This document shows, in pieces, positions 25,550 through 34,263 of a stretch of DNA of 64,000 nt. Each line of letters starts with the position of its first letter. The stretch's first letter is position 1. The stretch spans positions 124,001-188,000 of the forward strand of contig NZ_PCOY01000003.1 in the NCBI RefSeq assembly GCF_002979475.1, given 5' to 3'. Under the pieces are notes generated by a model. That model saw nothing but the letters and a program-made list of their open reading frames with translations. It had not been told where the DNA came from and made no database searches. Made by a program: the position numbers and the translations under genes. Source of the stretch: Microbacterium sp. MYb62 (GTDB lineage: Bacteria; Actinomycetota; Actinomycetes; Actinomycetales; Microbacteriaceae).

Positions 25550-26003
25550 ATGAGTAACCGCCGGTTCGTTGAACACCTCGACGTACGCGTCGAACCGGAA
25601 GCCCTGTTCTACGAACTGGCAGTCGTGGAAGAGTCCGTGTCCGCCCCAGGTATATGTGAAGCTCCACTGGCTCGAGTCTTCATCGATCCCGGCGTCTAGA
25701 CGGCGACCGACGTGCGCGGCCCATACCCGCTCATGTCGATCTGGCGGATCGACATGGAGCCGAACACGGCCCTGACGAACCCGTGGAATCTCGAACTTCG
25801 GGCGCTGAAGTTGCTCGGCGGTAACGCGCAGATATCGGACGCGACCGACGTCGTTCGGATCGTGAACACGAGGATCGACGAACTGCAGGGACCCCTTGGT
25901 GAGCGGTCTGGCTTCCTACCCAGCAACTACGGGACCTCGGGCGCGACACTTGAGATGACTCTCAACCCGAACTTTTGCGTTCTGGGAGCCCGGGATAGGG
26001 GAC
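25550..26003 (+). pseudogene. Possible broken gene with internal amber codon
   Basis: ATG 25550 opens a frame of 49 codons (MSNRRFVEHLDVRVEPEALF) that hits TAG 25697-25699. The same frame then continues with protein-like sequence (MSIWRIDMEPNTALTNPWNL, DATDVVRIVNTRIDELQGPL) up to the next gene. No family is recognised. It may be one gene broken by a stop, or chance. The remaining 25414-25549 shows nothing further. Confidence 0.35.
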
Positions 26004-26471
26004 ATGACGACCGCCACACACGCCGAGGTGTACTTCACCATCTCGTCCGTCCTTCACCGAGCGCGGCATTCGAAGGACGCGAAGTTCTCGCTGTTCGAAC
26101 AGCCCGGGTTCGGGCACGTCCTGTCGCCGGCGAACGTCGACCGGTTCAACGACCCCGTCATCCAGGCCGCGATCCTCCGCGCCGCACGAGGCACCGAATT
26201 GCACTTCGACAACCTGGAGCAGCAGAGCAGGCACATGGCCGCAGCCATCGAGACGGCGGTACGGTCCTGGTCCGATGAAGAGCGCGGGGCGTCCGCCCTC
26301 GAATACGTTCTGTCGCTCGTGCGCGGTGTCGAGAAGATCGGTGCCGGAGCGCTCCGACTGCACACCGACGACATCCCGACCATCGAGCGAGCCGCGAAAG
26401 CTGTGGACGCTGAAAAGGCACCGCTCCTGCACGCGGCACTCTCGCACTACCTCGCGCACAGCGGAACATGA
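26004..26471 (+). CDS. Hypothetical helical protein
   Basis: 155 residues from ATG 26004, with GGGGAC directly upstream. The sequence is soluble and mostly helical (HAEVYFTISSVLHRARHSKD, LEYVLSLVRGVEKIGAGALR, APLLHAALSHYLAHSGT). The repeated amphipathic pattern suggests a helical bundle. No family recognised. The frame stays open past its TGA (see next entry). Confidence 0.5.
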   Translation: MTTATHAEVYFTISSVLHRARHSKDAKFSLFEQPGFGHVLSPANVDRFNDPVIQAAILRAARGTELHFDNLEQQSRHMAAAIETAVRSWSDEERGASALEYVLSLVRGVEKIGAGALRLHTDDIPTIERAAKAVDAEKAPLLHAALSHYLAHSGT

Positions 26472-26627
26472 GTCTTTCTCGTTCTGCGGCGACGCATCTT
26501 CGACACCAAAGGTGCAGCGAGTCGCGCGCGGTGGCTTCTGGGGCGCTGGACCACCGGTACGCAAGTCGTCATCGTGTTCTGCGCATTGGTCATCCTGGCG
26601 TCAGAGCATGTCGGAGCACTCGGGTAG
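26472..26627 (+). other. Open in-frame extension with one membrane helix after the TGA at 26469
   Basis: Directly after the TGA the same frame reads on for 51 codons. It has a basic segment (VLRRRIFDTKGAASRARWLL) and a good membrane helix (TQVVIVFCALVILA), then TAG 26625. There is no ATG/GTG start of its own. It could be the lost C-terminal anchor of the previous protein after a nonsense mutation. It overlaps the convergent gene by 27 bp, so the case is weak. Confidence 0.3.
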
Positions 26628-27299
26628 GGCGGCGTACGCCGACTCGATGGCAGTGGTGGGCTCTGCGGGCGTTTCGACATCGTGAAGCTCGCGGGTCACA
26701 CCGTCACTGGTGAGCACGATGAGCGGCCAACCTGAGACACCTCCAGGTGAGAAGACCCGGACTGCGATTGCTTGCCCGACGTTGAGCTCGACACCGACGT
26801 CGACGCCGGATGTTGAACTGTCCTCGATGCGTGCCCAGGAAAAGTGGTCGCCGTCGTTATCGCCGTTCCACACGTTGACGATAGTGATGGGCAAGCGTCC
26901 GGTGTTCGTAATCACGATGTCCACGACATTGCCTGTCGCGGCGATCTGCATACCTTCGCCCATCGTCACGCACGCAGCCATCGGAGCGATGAACGTGCCG
27001 GCGAGATGGTCGCGGGTGCTGGTGTCGATGGCGACGGCGAGTGACGCAGCCGCGACAACCACCGCAGCAGCGGAGAGCACGAGAGTGACGGCGTTCAAGA
27101 CCCGCCGCCCGATGATGCCGCTCTTCTTCTGATCCGCGACAACCGAGCGCACCGCGACAGACTCACGCTCGACGGCACGCAGGAGTGGAATCAAAGCGGA
27201 CGCGAATGCGCGGCGCACAGCCTCCTCGGTCAGTGGCGCCCCGACGCTCACGGATTTCTGCGGTTCCCGTGCCTGACCTCGACGACCCCGCTTGCCCAT
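26601..27299 (-). CDS. Single-pass membrane protein, unknown function
   Basis: 232 residues from ATG 27299. A basic cytoplasmic N-terminus of about 65 residues is followed by one helix at about 70-92 (AVTLVLSAAAVVVAAASLAV). The extracytoplasmic beta-type domain has a single Cys (APMAACVTMGEG) and Ig-like strands (NVVDIVITNTGRLPITIVNV). No family recognised. It diverges from the truncated gene at 27327. Confidence 0.6.
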   Translation of the reverse strand: MGKRGRRGQAREPQKSVSVGAPLTEEAVRRAFASALIPLLRAVERESVAVRSVVADQKKSGIIGRRVLNAVTLVLSAAAVVVAAASLAVAIDTSTRDHLAGTFIAPMAACVTMGEGMQIAATGNVVDIVITNTGRLPITIVNVWNGDNDGDHFSWARIEDSSTSGVDVGVELNVGQAIAVRVFSPGGVSGWPLIVLTSDGVTRELHDVETPAEPTTAIESAYAALPECSDML

Positions 27300-27326
27300 C
27301 TAAGAACCCACCCGCATAGGAGCTAC

Positions 27327-27631
27327 ATGGATGTAGAGAGACGAGACCTTCGCCGGCAGATGCTGCGTCATCTTGTGACGCGTCTGTTGCTGGTGACCGT
27401 CGCGGCGTTGGCGATCTGGTGCGCGGCGCATTGCTTCTCCTCGTGGATAGAGATGGTGCCATCGGAACCGTCGCGCCTCTCGACAGCGTTGCAGGGTTCC
27501 CTCTGGGCAGGACTCAGCACCCCCGCCGTGATCCTCGGGCTTGTCCTGACGTGGTCCGGCGTGGAGGACGTCCTTAACTATCGACGCGAAGGCCGAAAGG
27601 CGTTACCGAACGGGATGGGATGCCGTGAGCT
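27327..27631 (+). pseudogene. Membrane protein gene truncated by the IS481 fragment
   Basis: ATG 27327 after AGGAGCTAC opens a protein with a helix at about 18-38 (LLLVTVAALAIWCAAHCF) and another at about 60-80 (LWAGLSTPAVILGLVLTW). After about 100 codons (NYRREGRKALPNG) the reading runs into IS481 sequence at 27632. Its natural 3' end is missing. Confidence 0.6.
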
Positions 27632-28103
27632 CGCGGATCACGGTCCCCGTCACAGGGTCGGTCTCGCGCAGCAGCGGCGCGTGGTGGCGACGCAGCACCC
27701 GACCGACAGTCGAGGCCTGCATGCCGAGCTTGCCGGCGATGAAGACCGGACCGCGGCGGGTCAGATGCCGCATGATCCGCACTCGGGTCTCCAGGCACGG
27801 CCCGGTCTGAGAAGGATGCGACTTGGCGATACTGGACCGATCGATCAGACCCGCCGGACCCTCCTCCCGGAACCTGCGCCACCACCGCCAGGCGGTCGTG
27901 CGAGAGATCCCCATCTCCGCCGCGACCTTCGCGACCGCACGACCCGACTGGACGCGCTGAACCATGATCAACCTGCCGGCCGGAGCCAGCCGGGCATTAG
28001 CGTGGGACACGAGAAGCCTCCGTGTGTTCGAGCTGAAGAACTAGACAGCTCCAACTCGACACCGGAGGCTTCTCCTACGTCAACAACGATCCGGGTCAGT
28101 ACA
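27632..28103 (-). mobile_element. Truncated IS481-family copy, right end only
   Basis: 472 bp match 14423-14894 position for position with only a handful of substitutions and no length change. The copy holds the right inverted repeat (GTCAGTACA edge), the start hairpin and the 5' part of the transposase frame from GTG 28010. The break at 27632 removes the DDE domain and the left end. It has the same orientation as the complete copy 13 kb away. In this copy the start hairpin has CCTCC where the other has CCTCG. Confidence 0.92.
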
Positions 28104-28109
28104 CCTAGC
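28104..28109. repeat. CCTAGC hexamer at the outer edge of the truncated IS copy
   Basis: Same hexamer as at 13829 and 14895, abutting the right inverted repeat. It is consistent with a target duplication surrounding the whole 13835-28103 block, or with the shared NCTAGN target preference. Confidence 0.65.
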
Positions 28110-28160
28110 GCCTGGTGGAGGCTCTCGTCAACGCCATTCACCGCCGGGCGCGATCGGCGC

Positions 28161-28673
28161 ATGCTCTGGGGGGTGAAGAGATCTCTGTGTCGGCAGGGGC
28201 GGAGCAGCCCCCGGGCTGTGCAGATCGCACTCGGAATCATGCTCGCCGCCTCGCTCGCCGGGTGCGGACTCACCGTCCCCACCGACCCCGAGGGCACCTT
28301 GGCTTCGGTCACCGGCGGCGAGCTGCGCGTCGGCACATCGCCGGACGGCGATCTCGTGGAGGTCACCCGCGACGGACCGACCGGGAGCATCGTCGACCTC
28401 GTCGACCGCTTCGCCGACAGCGTCGATGCCGAAACCGAATGGACCGTCGCCTCGGAGGAGACCCTGGTGACGATGCTCGAGGCGGGCGAGCTCGACCTCA
28501 TCGCCGGCGGCATCACCGCCGACACGCCCTGGGTGGACAAGGCGGGGGTGACCCGGGGCTACCGCACCATCGACGGGGCCGACGGCCGCGAGATCGTGAT
28601 GCTCGTGCCGCTCGGCGAGAACGCGTTCCTGTCGTCCCTCGAGCGCTTCCTCGACGAGGAGGTCGGCGGATGA
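28161..28673 (+). CDS. Lipoprotein resembling half of a family-3 solute-binding protein
   Basis: 170 residues; ATG 28161 is the best start, with in-frame GTG codons as alternatives. The signal ends MLAASLAGCGL, giving a lipidated Cys. GGELRVGTSPDGDLVEV and VTMLEAGELDLIAGGITADT follow the SBP_bac_3 pattern (first lobe, then the helix before the hinge). The protein is about half the usual 250 residues. Its stop overlaps the CDF exporter start (ATGA), so the two are translationally coupled. Confidence 0.72.
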   Translation: MLWGVKRSLCRQGRSSPRAVQIALGIMLAASLAGCGLTVPTDPEGTLASVTGGELRVGTSPDGDLVEVTRDGPTGSIVDLVDRFADSVDAETEWTVASEETLVTMLEAGELDLIAGGITADTPWVDKAGVTRGYRTIDGADGREIVMLVPLGENAFLSSLERFLDEEVGG

Positions 28674-29647
28674 CCGAGACGGGGCAGTTCGGCCGCACGA
28701 CCCTGCCGCCCGAGCAGCAGCGCGCGATCCGCCGCGCGGTGCGGTGGGAGATCTTCACGATCGTCTACACCTCGATCACCATCGCCGTGATCGCCCTGGT
28801 GGTCGGCGAGTCCCAGGCGATGCGCACGGCCTGGATCGAGGACATGCTGTCCCTGATCCCGCAGTTCGCGTTCCTGACGGCGCTCCTCTTCGTTCGCCGC
28901 CGGCCCACCAGGAAGCACCCCTACGGCCTGCACAGGGCGATGGGCATCGGACACCTCGTCGCGGGGGTGGCGCTGCTCGCCGTCGGTCTGAACCTGGCGG
29001 TCGAAGCCGTCACCGGACTGATCGCCGCCGAGCACCCGACGATCGGCACCGTGCAGCTCTTCGGGCAGACCATCTGGCTCGGATGGCTCATGGTGGCCGT
29101 CATGGCCGTCGTGATCGTCGGACCCGTGTTCTTCTACGGCCCGGCGAAGTCGAAGCTCGCGCCCGTGCTGCACAACAAGCTCCTCTACGCCGACGCCGAC
29201 ATGGCGAAGGCCGACTGGCAGACGACCGTCGCCTCGATCGTCGGCGTGCTCGGCGTGGGCATCGGCCTGTGGTGGCTCGACGGCGCGGCGGCGCTGTTCA
29301 TCTCTCTCGGCATCATCGGGGACGGCTTCCGCAACACCCGCACCGCGGTGGTCGATCTCATGGATCAGCGCGCCCGCACCTACGACAGCGCGCACCCGCA
29401 TCCGCTGGCCGCCGACGTCGTGTCGTACCTGCGGAGCCGTCCCTGGGTCGCGCAGGCCGGCGTGCGGATGCGCGACCAGGGACAGGTGTTCCACATCGAG
29501 GCCTTCGTCGTTCCGCACCGCCGGAAAGTCGCCGTGACCGACCTCACCGCGGCGGCCGAGGGGATCACCGACATCGACTGGAAGATGCAGGACGTGGTCG
29601 TGGTCCCCGTCGAACGCCTGCCCGACGAGGCCGACACCGGGCGCTGA
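28670..29647 (+). CDS. Cation diffusion facilitator (CDF) metal transporter
   Basis: 325 residues from ATG 28670. The membrane part has CDF features: RKHPYGLHRAMGIGH (the HPYG/H-R loop after helix 2), VGLNLAVEAVTGLI, and LLYADADMAKADWQTTVASI in helix 5, where the usual HxxxD metal site appears as an Asp-rich variant. A cytoplasmic ZT-dimer domain follows (RPWVAQAGVRMRDQGQVFHI). CDF proteins export Zn, Mn, Fe or Co against protons; the altered site prevents choosing the metal. Confidence 0.85.
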   Translation: MTETGQFGRTTLPPEQQRAIRRAVRWEIFTIVYTSITIAVIALVVGESQAMRTAWIEDMLSLIPQFAFLTALLFVRRRPTRKHPYGLHRAMGIGHLVAGVALLAVGLNLAVEAVTGLIAAEHPTIGTVQLFGQTIWLGWLMVAVMAVVIVGPVFFYGPAKSKLAPVLHNKLLYADADMAKADWQTTVASIVGVLGVGIGLWWLDGAAALFISLGIIGDGFRNTRTAVVDLMDQRARTYDSAHPHPLAADVVSYLRSRPWVAQAGVRMRDQGQVFHIEAFVVPHRRKVAVTDLTAAAEGITDIDWKMQDVVVVPVERLPDEADTGR

Positions 29648-29702
29648 ATGCGCACAGCCGGCACTCAGCGCCACCTCATCCGGACGGCCCTAGGCTGGAT
29701 GC

Positions 29703-29966
29703 ATGACTTCTGCTGCCTCCGACACCATCACGATGTTCGGCGCCGACTGGTGCCGCGACTGCATCCGCACCAAGAAGCAGCTCGACGCGCTCGGGGTCGA
29801 GTACACCTACGTCGACCTGGTCGCGGAGCCCGCCGCGGCGGACGTCGCCAAGGAGATCTCGGGTCGCACGAACATCCCCGTCGTCGTGTACCCCGACGCC
29901 TCGCACCACGTCGAGCCGTCGAACGCCGACGTCGAGTCGAAGCTGCGCGAGCTCTCCCTGATCTGA
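29703..29966 (+). CDS. Glutaredoxin/mycoredoxin-like protein
   Basis: 87 residues with a thioredoxin fold. The active site is WCRDC, inside MFGADWCRDCIRTKKQLDAL, and the cis-Pro loop TNIPVVVYPDASHHVEPSNA. It resembles actinobacterial mycoredoxins that reduce mycothiol mixed disulfides, which use WCGYC or similar. The leader is very short, with TAGGCT at -10 distance from the start. Confidence 0.82.
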   Translation: MTSAASDTITMFGADWCRDCIRTKKQLDALGVEYTYVDLVAEPAAADVAKEISGRTNIPVVVYPDASHHVEPSNADVESKLRELSLI

Positions 29967-29997
29967 TCCGGCGGCATCGCGCCGCTACACTGGCGCG

Positions 29998-31392
29998 ATG
30001 AGCACCGAGGCTCGGCCCGAACGAGCATCCGTCCGTCTTTCTCCGCGCACGATCGTGCTGTACGCGATCGGGTCTCTCGGGACCGGCGGCTATGCAACGC
30101 TGCCCGGATTGGTGCTGACCTACTTCCTCACCGACAACCTGGGTGTGGCCGCCCTGGCGGCAGGGCTCATCGTCACGGCGGCGAAGATCTGGGACGTCCT
30201 GATCGACCCGCTGATCGGCGCCGCCTCCGACCGCCAGCTCGCCCGCACGGGCTCCCGCCGCGGCTTCATGGTCACGGGGGCACTCGCGCTGCCGCTGTTC
30301 TTCGCACTCACCTTCGCCGTGCCGCCGTCCTGGGGCCCGGTCGCCGGCGCGATCAGCGTGCTGCTGGCGTTCCTCGCGACGGCGACCGCGTTCAGCCTGT
30401 TCCAGGTGCCGTACGTCGCCCTGCCCGCAGAACTGACCGGCAGCTACGACGAGCGCACCCGACTGCTGGGCTGGCGGGTGGTCGTGCTCACGGCGGCGAT
30501 CCTGCTGTTCGGCGCCGGCGGACCTGCGCTGCGCAACGCCGGCGACGACCCCGTCATGGGCTACCTGCTGATGGGCATCGCGTCCGGTCTCGTGATCGGC
30601 ATCGGGATGCTGATCGCCTCTCGCACGGCGGATGTCGCAGCGCGCCGCACCGCATCCGCCCCCACCACCCCCGCGGCCGCATCCACGTGGCGCGACCAGT
30701 ACATGTCGGGCTTCCGCGCACTCGGACGCAGCCAGCCGTTCCGCGCGCTGCTGGGCACTTTCGTGCTGCAGGCGCTCGCGACGGGGACGATGCTCGCCGG
30801 CGCACAGTATGTCGCGACCTGGGTGCTGCGCTCGGAAGACGCCGTCACGTTCGTCTTCGTCGCCCTCGTGGGGCCGGCACTGCTCGCGACCCCCGGCTGG
30901 ACCGTCATCGCGCGACGGGTCGGCAAGGAGCGCGCCTTCCGGATGGCCAGTGTGCTGTTCACGCTGGCGGCGGCATCCCTCATCGTCGCGGTGTGGGCGC
31001 CCGGCGCCTGGATCTACGCGTCCGTGGCCGTCGCCGGCATCGCCTATGCGGGACTCCAATCGCTGCCGATGGCCATGCTGCCCGATGTGATCTCGCACGA
31101 CGAGCGCACCAGCGGACCGGGGCAGGCCGGCACGTTCACCGGTATCTGGACCGCGGGCGAGACGGTCGGCTTCGCCCTCGGCGCCACGGCCGTCTCGCTG
31201 ACGCTCGCGGCGACCGGCTACGTCTCGACCGTCGCCGGCGCGACGGTCGAGCAGCCGGACGCGGCGGTCACCGGCATCGTGCTCAGCTTCAGCATCCTGC
31301 CTGCCGTGCTGATGGCCGCCAGCCTGCTGACCCTCGGCCGCTACCGTCTGCGGCGAGCGGATATCGACGCCGTCACAGGCCCCGACGCCTAA
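29998..31392 (+). CDS. MFS transporter, GPH (glycoside-pentoside-hexuronide) type
   Basis: 464 residues with twelve helices. LYAIGSLGTGGYATLPGLVL opens helix 1, and the loop 2-3 motif DVLIDPLIGAASDR is typical of GPH symporters such as MelB. QVPYVALPAELTGSYDERTRL fits the conserved loop after helix 4, and MLPDVISHDE the helix 10 loop. It probably moves a sugar or glycoside with a cation. A TACACT -10 element lies a few bases before the ATG. Confidence 0.82.
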   Translation: MSTEARPERASVRLSPRTIVLYAIGSLGTGGYATLPGLVLTYFLTDNLGVAALAAGLIVTAAKIWDVLIDPLIGAASDRQLARTGSRRGFMVTGALALPLFFALTFAVPPSWGPVAGAISVLLAFLATATAFSLFQVPYVALPAELTGSYDERTRLLGWRVVVLTAAILLFGAGGPALRNAGDDPVMGYLLMGIASGLVIGIGMLIASRTADVAARRTASAPTTPAAASTWRDQYMSGFRALGRSQPFRALLGTFVLQALATGTMLAGAQYVATWVLRSEDAVTFVFVALVGPALLATPGWTVIARRVGKERAFRMASVLFTLAAASLIVAVWAPGAWIYASVAVAGIAYAGLQSLPMAMLPDVISHDERTSGPGQAGTFTGIWTAGETVGFALGATAVSLTLAATGYVSTVAGATVEQPDAAVTGIVLSFSILPAVLMAASLLTLGRYRLRRADIDAVTGPDA

Positions 31393-31420
31393 GCTGGGAT
31401 CCCGTCCGAAGGAGACGTCG

Positions 31421-33217
31421 ATGACTTCTGCGAGCACAGCCGCCACCCCCGCCGCGACCTCGAAGCGAGCGCCGAAAGCCGAAGCCCCCGCACTGGGCGA
31501 AGGCGAGCGAGAACGGCTCGACACGGCGGTGGACGCCCTTCAGACCGGGGCTCGTACGTGGTCGGCGCTCACCCTCGCCCAGAGGGCGACGCTGCTGCGT
31601 GCGGTGCGCACGAGCGTCGCGGCCACCGCAGAGGATTGGGCGAACACGGCCGCGGCATCGAAGGGCCTCGACGGCAGGCATCCGCTGCGGGGCGAGGAAT
31701 GGCTCAGCGGGCCGTACAGCGTTCTCGGCGCGCTGGACGCCTACATCGAGACGCTCACCCGCCTGGCCAACGGCGCCAATCCGCTCGACGGGATCGCGAT
31801 CGACCGCGCCCCGGGCGGACGCACCCGGGTGCACGCCTTCCCCCTGACCGGCATCGACAAGTTCCTGCTGTCCGGCTTCACGGGCGAGGTCTGGCTCCAG
31901 CCCGGTGTCACGCCCGGCGCCGCACGCGCGGCCGCAGGTCTCGCGCAGCGCACGCCCTCCGAACCGGGTGGGGCCGGGCTCGTGCTCGGCGCGGGGAACG
32001 TCACCTCGATCCCGGTGCTCGATGTGCTCTACGAGCTGCTCGCCCACAACCGCACCGCTCTGCTGAAGGTGAACCCCACGCAGGATGCCCTGGTGCCGGT
32101 GTACAAGCGCGCGCTCGCGCCGTTGATCGAACCGGGATTCCTGCGCATCGTCCGCGGCGGGCCGGCGGTCGGCGCGTACCTCACCGGCCACCCTGACCTC
32201 GTGCATGTGCACATCACGGGTTCGGCAGCGACCTTCGACACCATCGTCTGGGGCCCGTCGAAGGGCGAAGGCGCGGCGGCGACGAAACGGCGGCGGCGTG
32301 AGAACCGCCCGCAGCTCAAGAAGCCGATCACGGCCGAGCTCGGCGGAGTCTCCCCCATCATCATCGTTCCCGGGGCTTGGACCGACGCCGACATCACCTA
32401 CCAGGCCGAGCACGTCGCGACCATGCGCCTGCAGAACTGCGGCCACAACTGCATCGCGGGTCAGGTCGTCATCATGTCGTCGGACTGGGACCAGGCCGAC
32501 GCCTTCCGCGCCGCGCTGCGCCGCGCTTACGCCAACGCTCCCGAGCGCCCGATCTGGTACCCGGGCTCCCCCTCGCGGATGGAGCTCGCGACCGAGGCCT
32601 ACCCCGACGCGCTCGTGCTCGGCGACCGACTTCTCGTCGAGATCGACGCCGACGACGACCCGACCGCGCTGGAGACCACCGAGTACTTCGCGCCGGTTCT
32701 CGGCGTGGTCACCGTTCCCGGCACCGGACAGGAATTCCTGGATGCCGCCGTGGCGCACGCGAACGACAAGCTCCAGGGCACCCTCGGCGCGAACCTGCTG
32801 ATCGATCCCGCGACCGAGAAGTCGCTCGGGGCCGGATTCGACCGGGCGATCACGGCACTCCACTACGGGTCGATCGCGATCAACGGCTGGACCGCCTTCG
32901 GGTTCATCACCCCGACCCTCACCTGGGGCGCGTTCCCCGGCGGCACGATCGAGGATGTGGGCAGCGGCATCGGCGTCGTGCACAACGCGCTGCTGCTCGA
33001 CAAGGTCGAGCGCTCCGTGCTCCGCGGGCCGTTCCGCCCGTTCCCGCGTTCCCTGCCGGTCGCGAACGGTGGCGGGCGACTCACGATCCTCCCGAAGCCG
33101 CCGTGGTTCGTCTCCGCCCGCACGGGCGCGGCGGTGAGCGAGGGACTGACCCGCTACCGCGTCGACGGCAGCATCGTCGGCCTCGTGAAGACGCTGACGA
33201 AGGCCCTGCAGGCCTGA
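31421..33217 (+). CDS. Aldehyde dehydrogenase family protein
   Basis: 598 residues, about 100 more than usual ALDH enzymes. HITGSAATFDTIVWG holds the NAD-loop, ITAELGGVSPIIIV the general-base Glu, and LQNCGHNCIAGQVVIM the catalytic Cys (second Cys). A basic insertion (KRRRRENRPQLKK) interrupts the region before the Glu. The substrate is unknown. It lies 28 bp after the MFS gene, so uptake and oxidation of a carbon source may be linked. GAAGGAGAC precedes ATG 31421. Confidence 0.85.
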   Translation: MTSASTAATPAATSKRAPKAEAPALGEGERERLDTAVDALQTGARTWSALTLAQRATLLRAVRTSVAATAEDWANTAAASKGLDGRHPLRGEEWLSGPYSVLGALDAYIETLTRLANGANPLDGIAIDRAPGGRTRVHAFPLTGIDKFLLSGFTGEVWLQPGVTPGAARAAAGLAQRTPSEPGGAGLVLGAGNVTSIPVLDVLYELLAHNRTALLKVNPTQDALVPVYKRALAPLIEPGFLRIVRGGPAVGAYLTGHPDLVHVHITGSAATFDTIVWGPSKGEGAAATKRRRRENRPQLKKPITAELGGVSPIIIVPGAWTDADITYQAEHVATMRLQNCGHNCIAGQVVIMSSDWDQADAFRAALRRAYANAPERPIWYPGSPSRMELATEAYPDALVLGDRLLVEIDADDDPTALETTEYFAPVLGVVTVPGTGQEFLDAAVAHANDKLQGTLGANLLIDPATEKSLGAGFDRAITALHYGSIAINGWTAFGFITPTLTWGAFPGGTIEDVGSGIGVVHNALLLDKVERSVLRGPFRPFPRSLPVANGGGRLTILPKPPWFVSARTGAAVSEGLTRYRVDGSIVGLVKTLTKALQA

Positions 33218-33220
33218 GGT

Positions 33221-34198
33221 TCAGCGTCTCGCGCGGGCGAACCGGTCGGTCGCGGCCCGGAGCGCCTTCTGCGTCCCCGGCTCGGTGGCCGCGTGACCGG
33301 CGTCGTCGACCACGACGAACTCGGCCTCGGGCCAGGCACGGTGAAGATCCCACGCCGTCATCATCGGCGTCGCCACGTCATGCCGCCCCTGCACGATGAC
33401 GGTCGGGATGTGGCGGATGCCGGGCACGCCCGCGATCAGCTGGCCCTCGTCCCACCAGCCGCGGTTGACGAAGAAGTGGTTCTCGATGCGGGCGAAGGCG
33501 GTCGCCGCCCGCGCATCGGACATCGCGGCGATCTGCGCGGCGTTCGGTACGAGCGTCACGGTCGACGCCTCCCACGTCGACCAGGCCACCGCAGCCGGGA
33601 CGTGCACGGCCGGATCGGGATCGAACAGCCGGCGGTGGTACGCCTCGATCATGTGCGAGCGCTCCAGCACCGGGATCGGCGCCACGAAACCCTCCCAGAG
33701 GTCGGGGAACAGCGCCGCCGCGCCGCCCTCGTAGAACCACTCGAGCTCGACGCGTCGCAGCGTGAAGATCCCCCGGAGCACCAGCTCGGTCACGGCGTCG
33801 GGATGCGCCTGGGCATAGGCGAGCGCGAGGGCACTTCCCCACGATCCTCCGAACACCTGCCACTTCTCGATCCCGAGGTTCCTGCGGAGCAGATCGATGT
33901 CCGCGATCAGGTGCGCGGTGGTGATGTGACGGAAGTCGGCGTCCGGCGCGCTCGCGTGCGGGGTGCTGCGCCCGCAGCCACGCTGATCGAGCAGCACGAT
34001 GCGGTAGACCTTCGGGTCGAAGAACTGCCGCTGCCACGGCGATGTCCCGCTACCGGGCCCGCCGTGCAGGAAGACCACCGGCTTGCCCTCGGGGTTGCCG
34101 CTGACCTCCCAGTAGATCCGGTGGCCGTCGCCGACGAGCAGCTCCCCGGTCTCGTGCGGTTCGATCGGTGGATACAGTGCATCCGTCTTCTTCATCAT
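33221..34198 (-). CDS. pip: Proline iminopeptidase
   Basis: 325 residues, S33-family alpha/beta hydrolase. VVFLHGGPGSG is the oxyanion loop, LLDQRGCGRSTPH the family block, and FGGSWGSALALAYA the nucleophile elbow; VDDAGHAATEPG carries the His. It removes N-terminal proline from peptides in the cytoplasm. The gene is convergent with the aldehyde dehydrogenase, 3 bp between stops. Confidence 0.92.
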   Translation of the reverse strand: MMKKTDALYPPIEPHETGELLVGDGHRIYWEVSGNPEGKPVVFLHGGPGSGTSPWQRQFFDPKVYRIVLLDQRGCGRSTPHASAPDADFRHITTAHLIADIDLLRRNLGIEKWQVFGGSWGSALALAYAQAHPDAVTELVLRGIFTLRRVELEWFYEGGAAALFPDLWEGFVAPIPVLERSHMIEAYHRRLFDPDPAVHVPAAVAWSTWEASTVTLVPNAAQIAAMSDARAATAFARIENHFFVNRGWWDEGQLIAGVPGIRHIPTVIVQGRHDVATPMMTAWDLHRAWPEAEFVVVDDAGHAATEPGTQKALRAATDRFARARR

Positions 34199-34263
34199 CG
34201 GCCCCCCAGCCGGTCGTGCTGACTACTTCGTCAACGGTAGCGGACGTTCCCCGTCCGCCGTGA

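Noticed and set aside
27327..28673. One long plus-strand frame joining the membrane protein, IS fragment and lipoprotein
   Set aside because: It crosses the IS fragment antisense to the transposase; the lipoprotein has its own signal peptide and lipobox.
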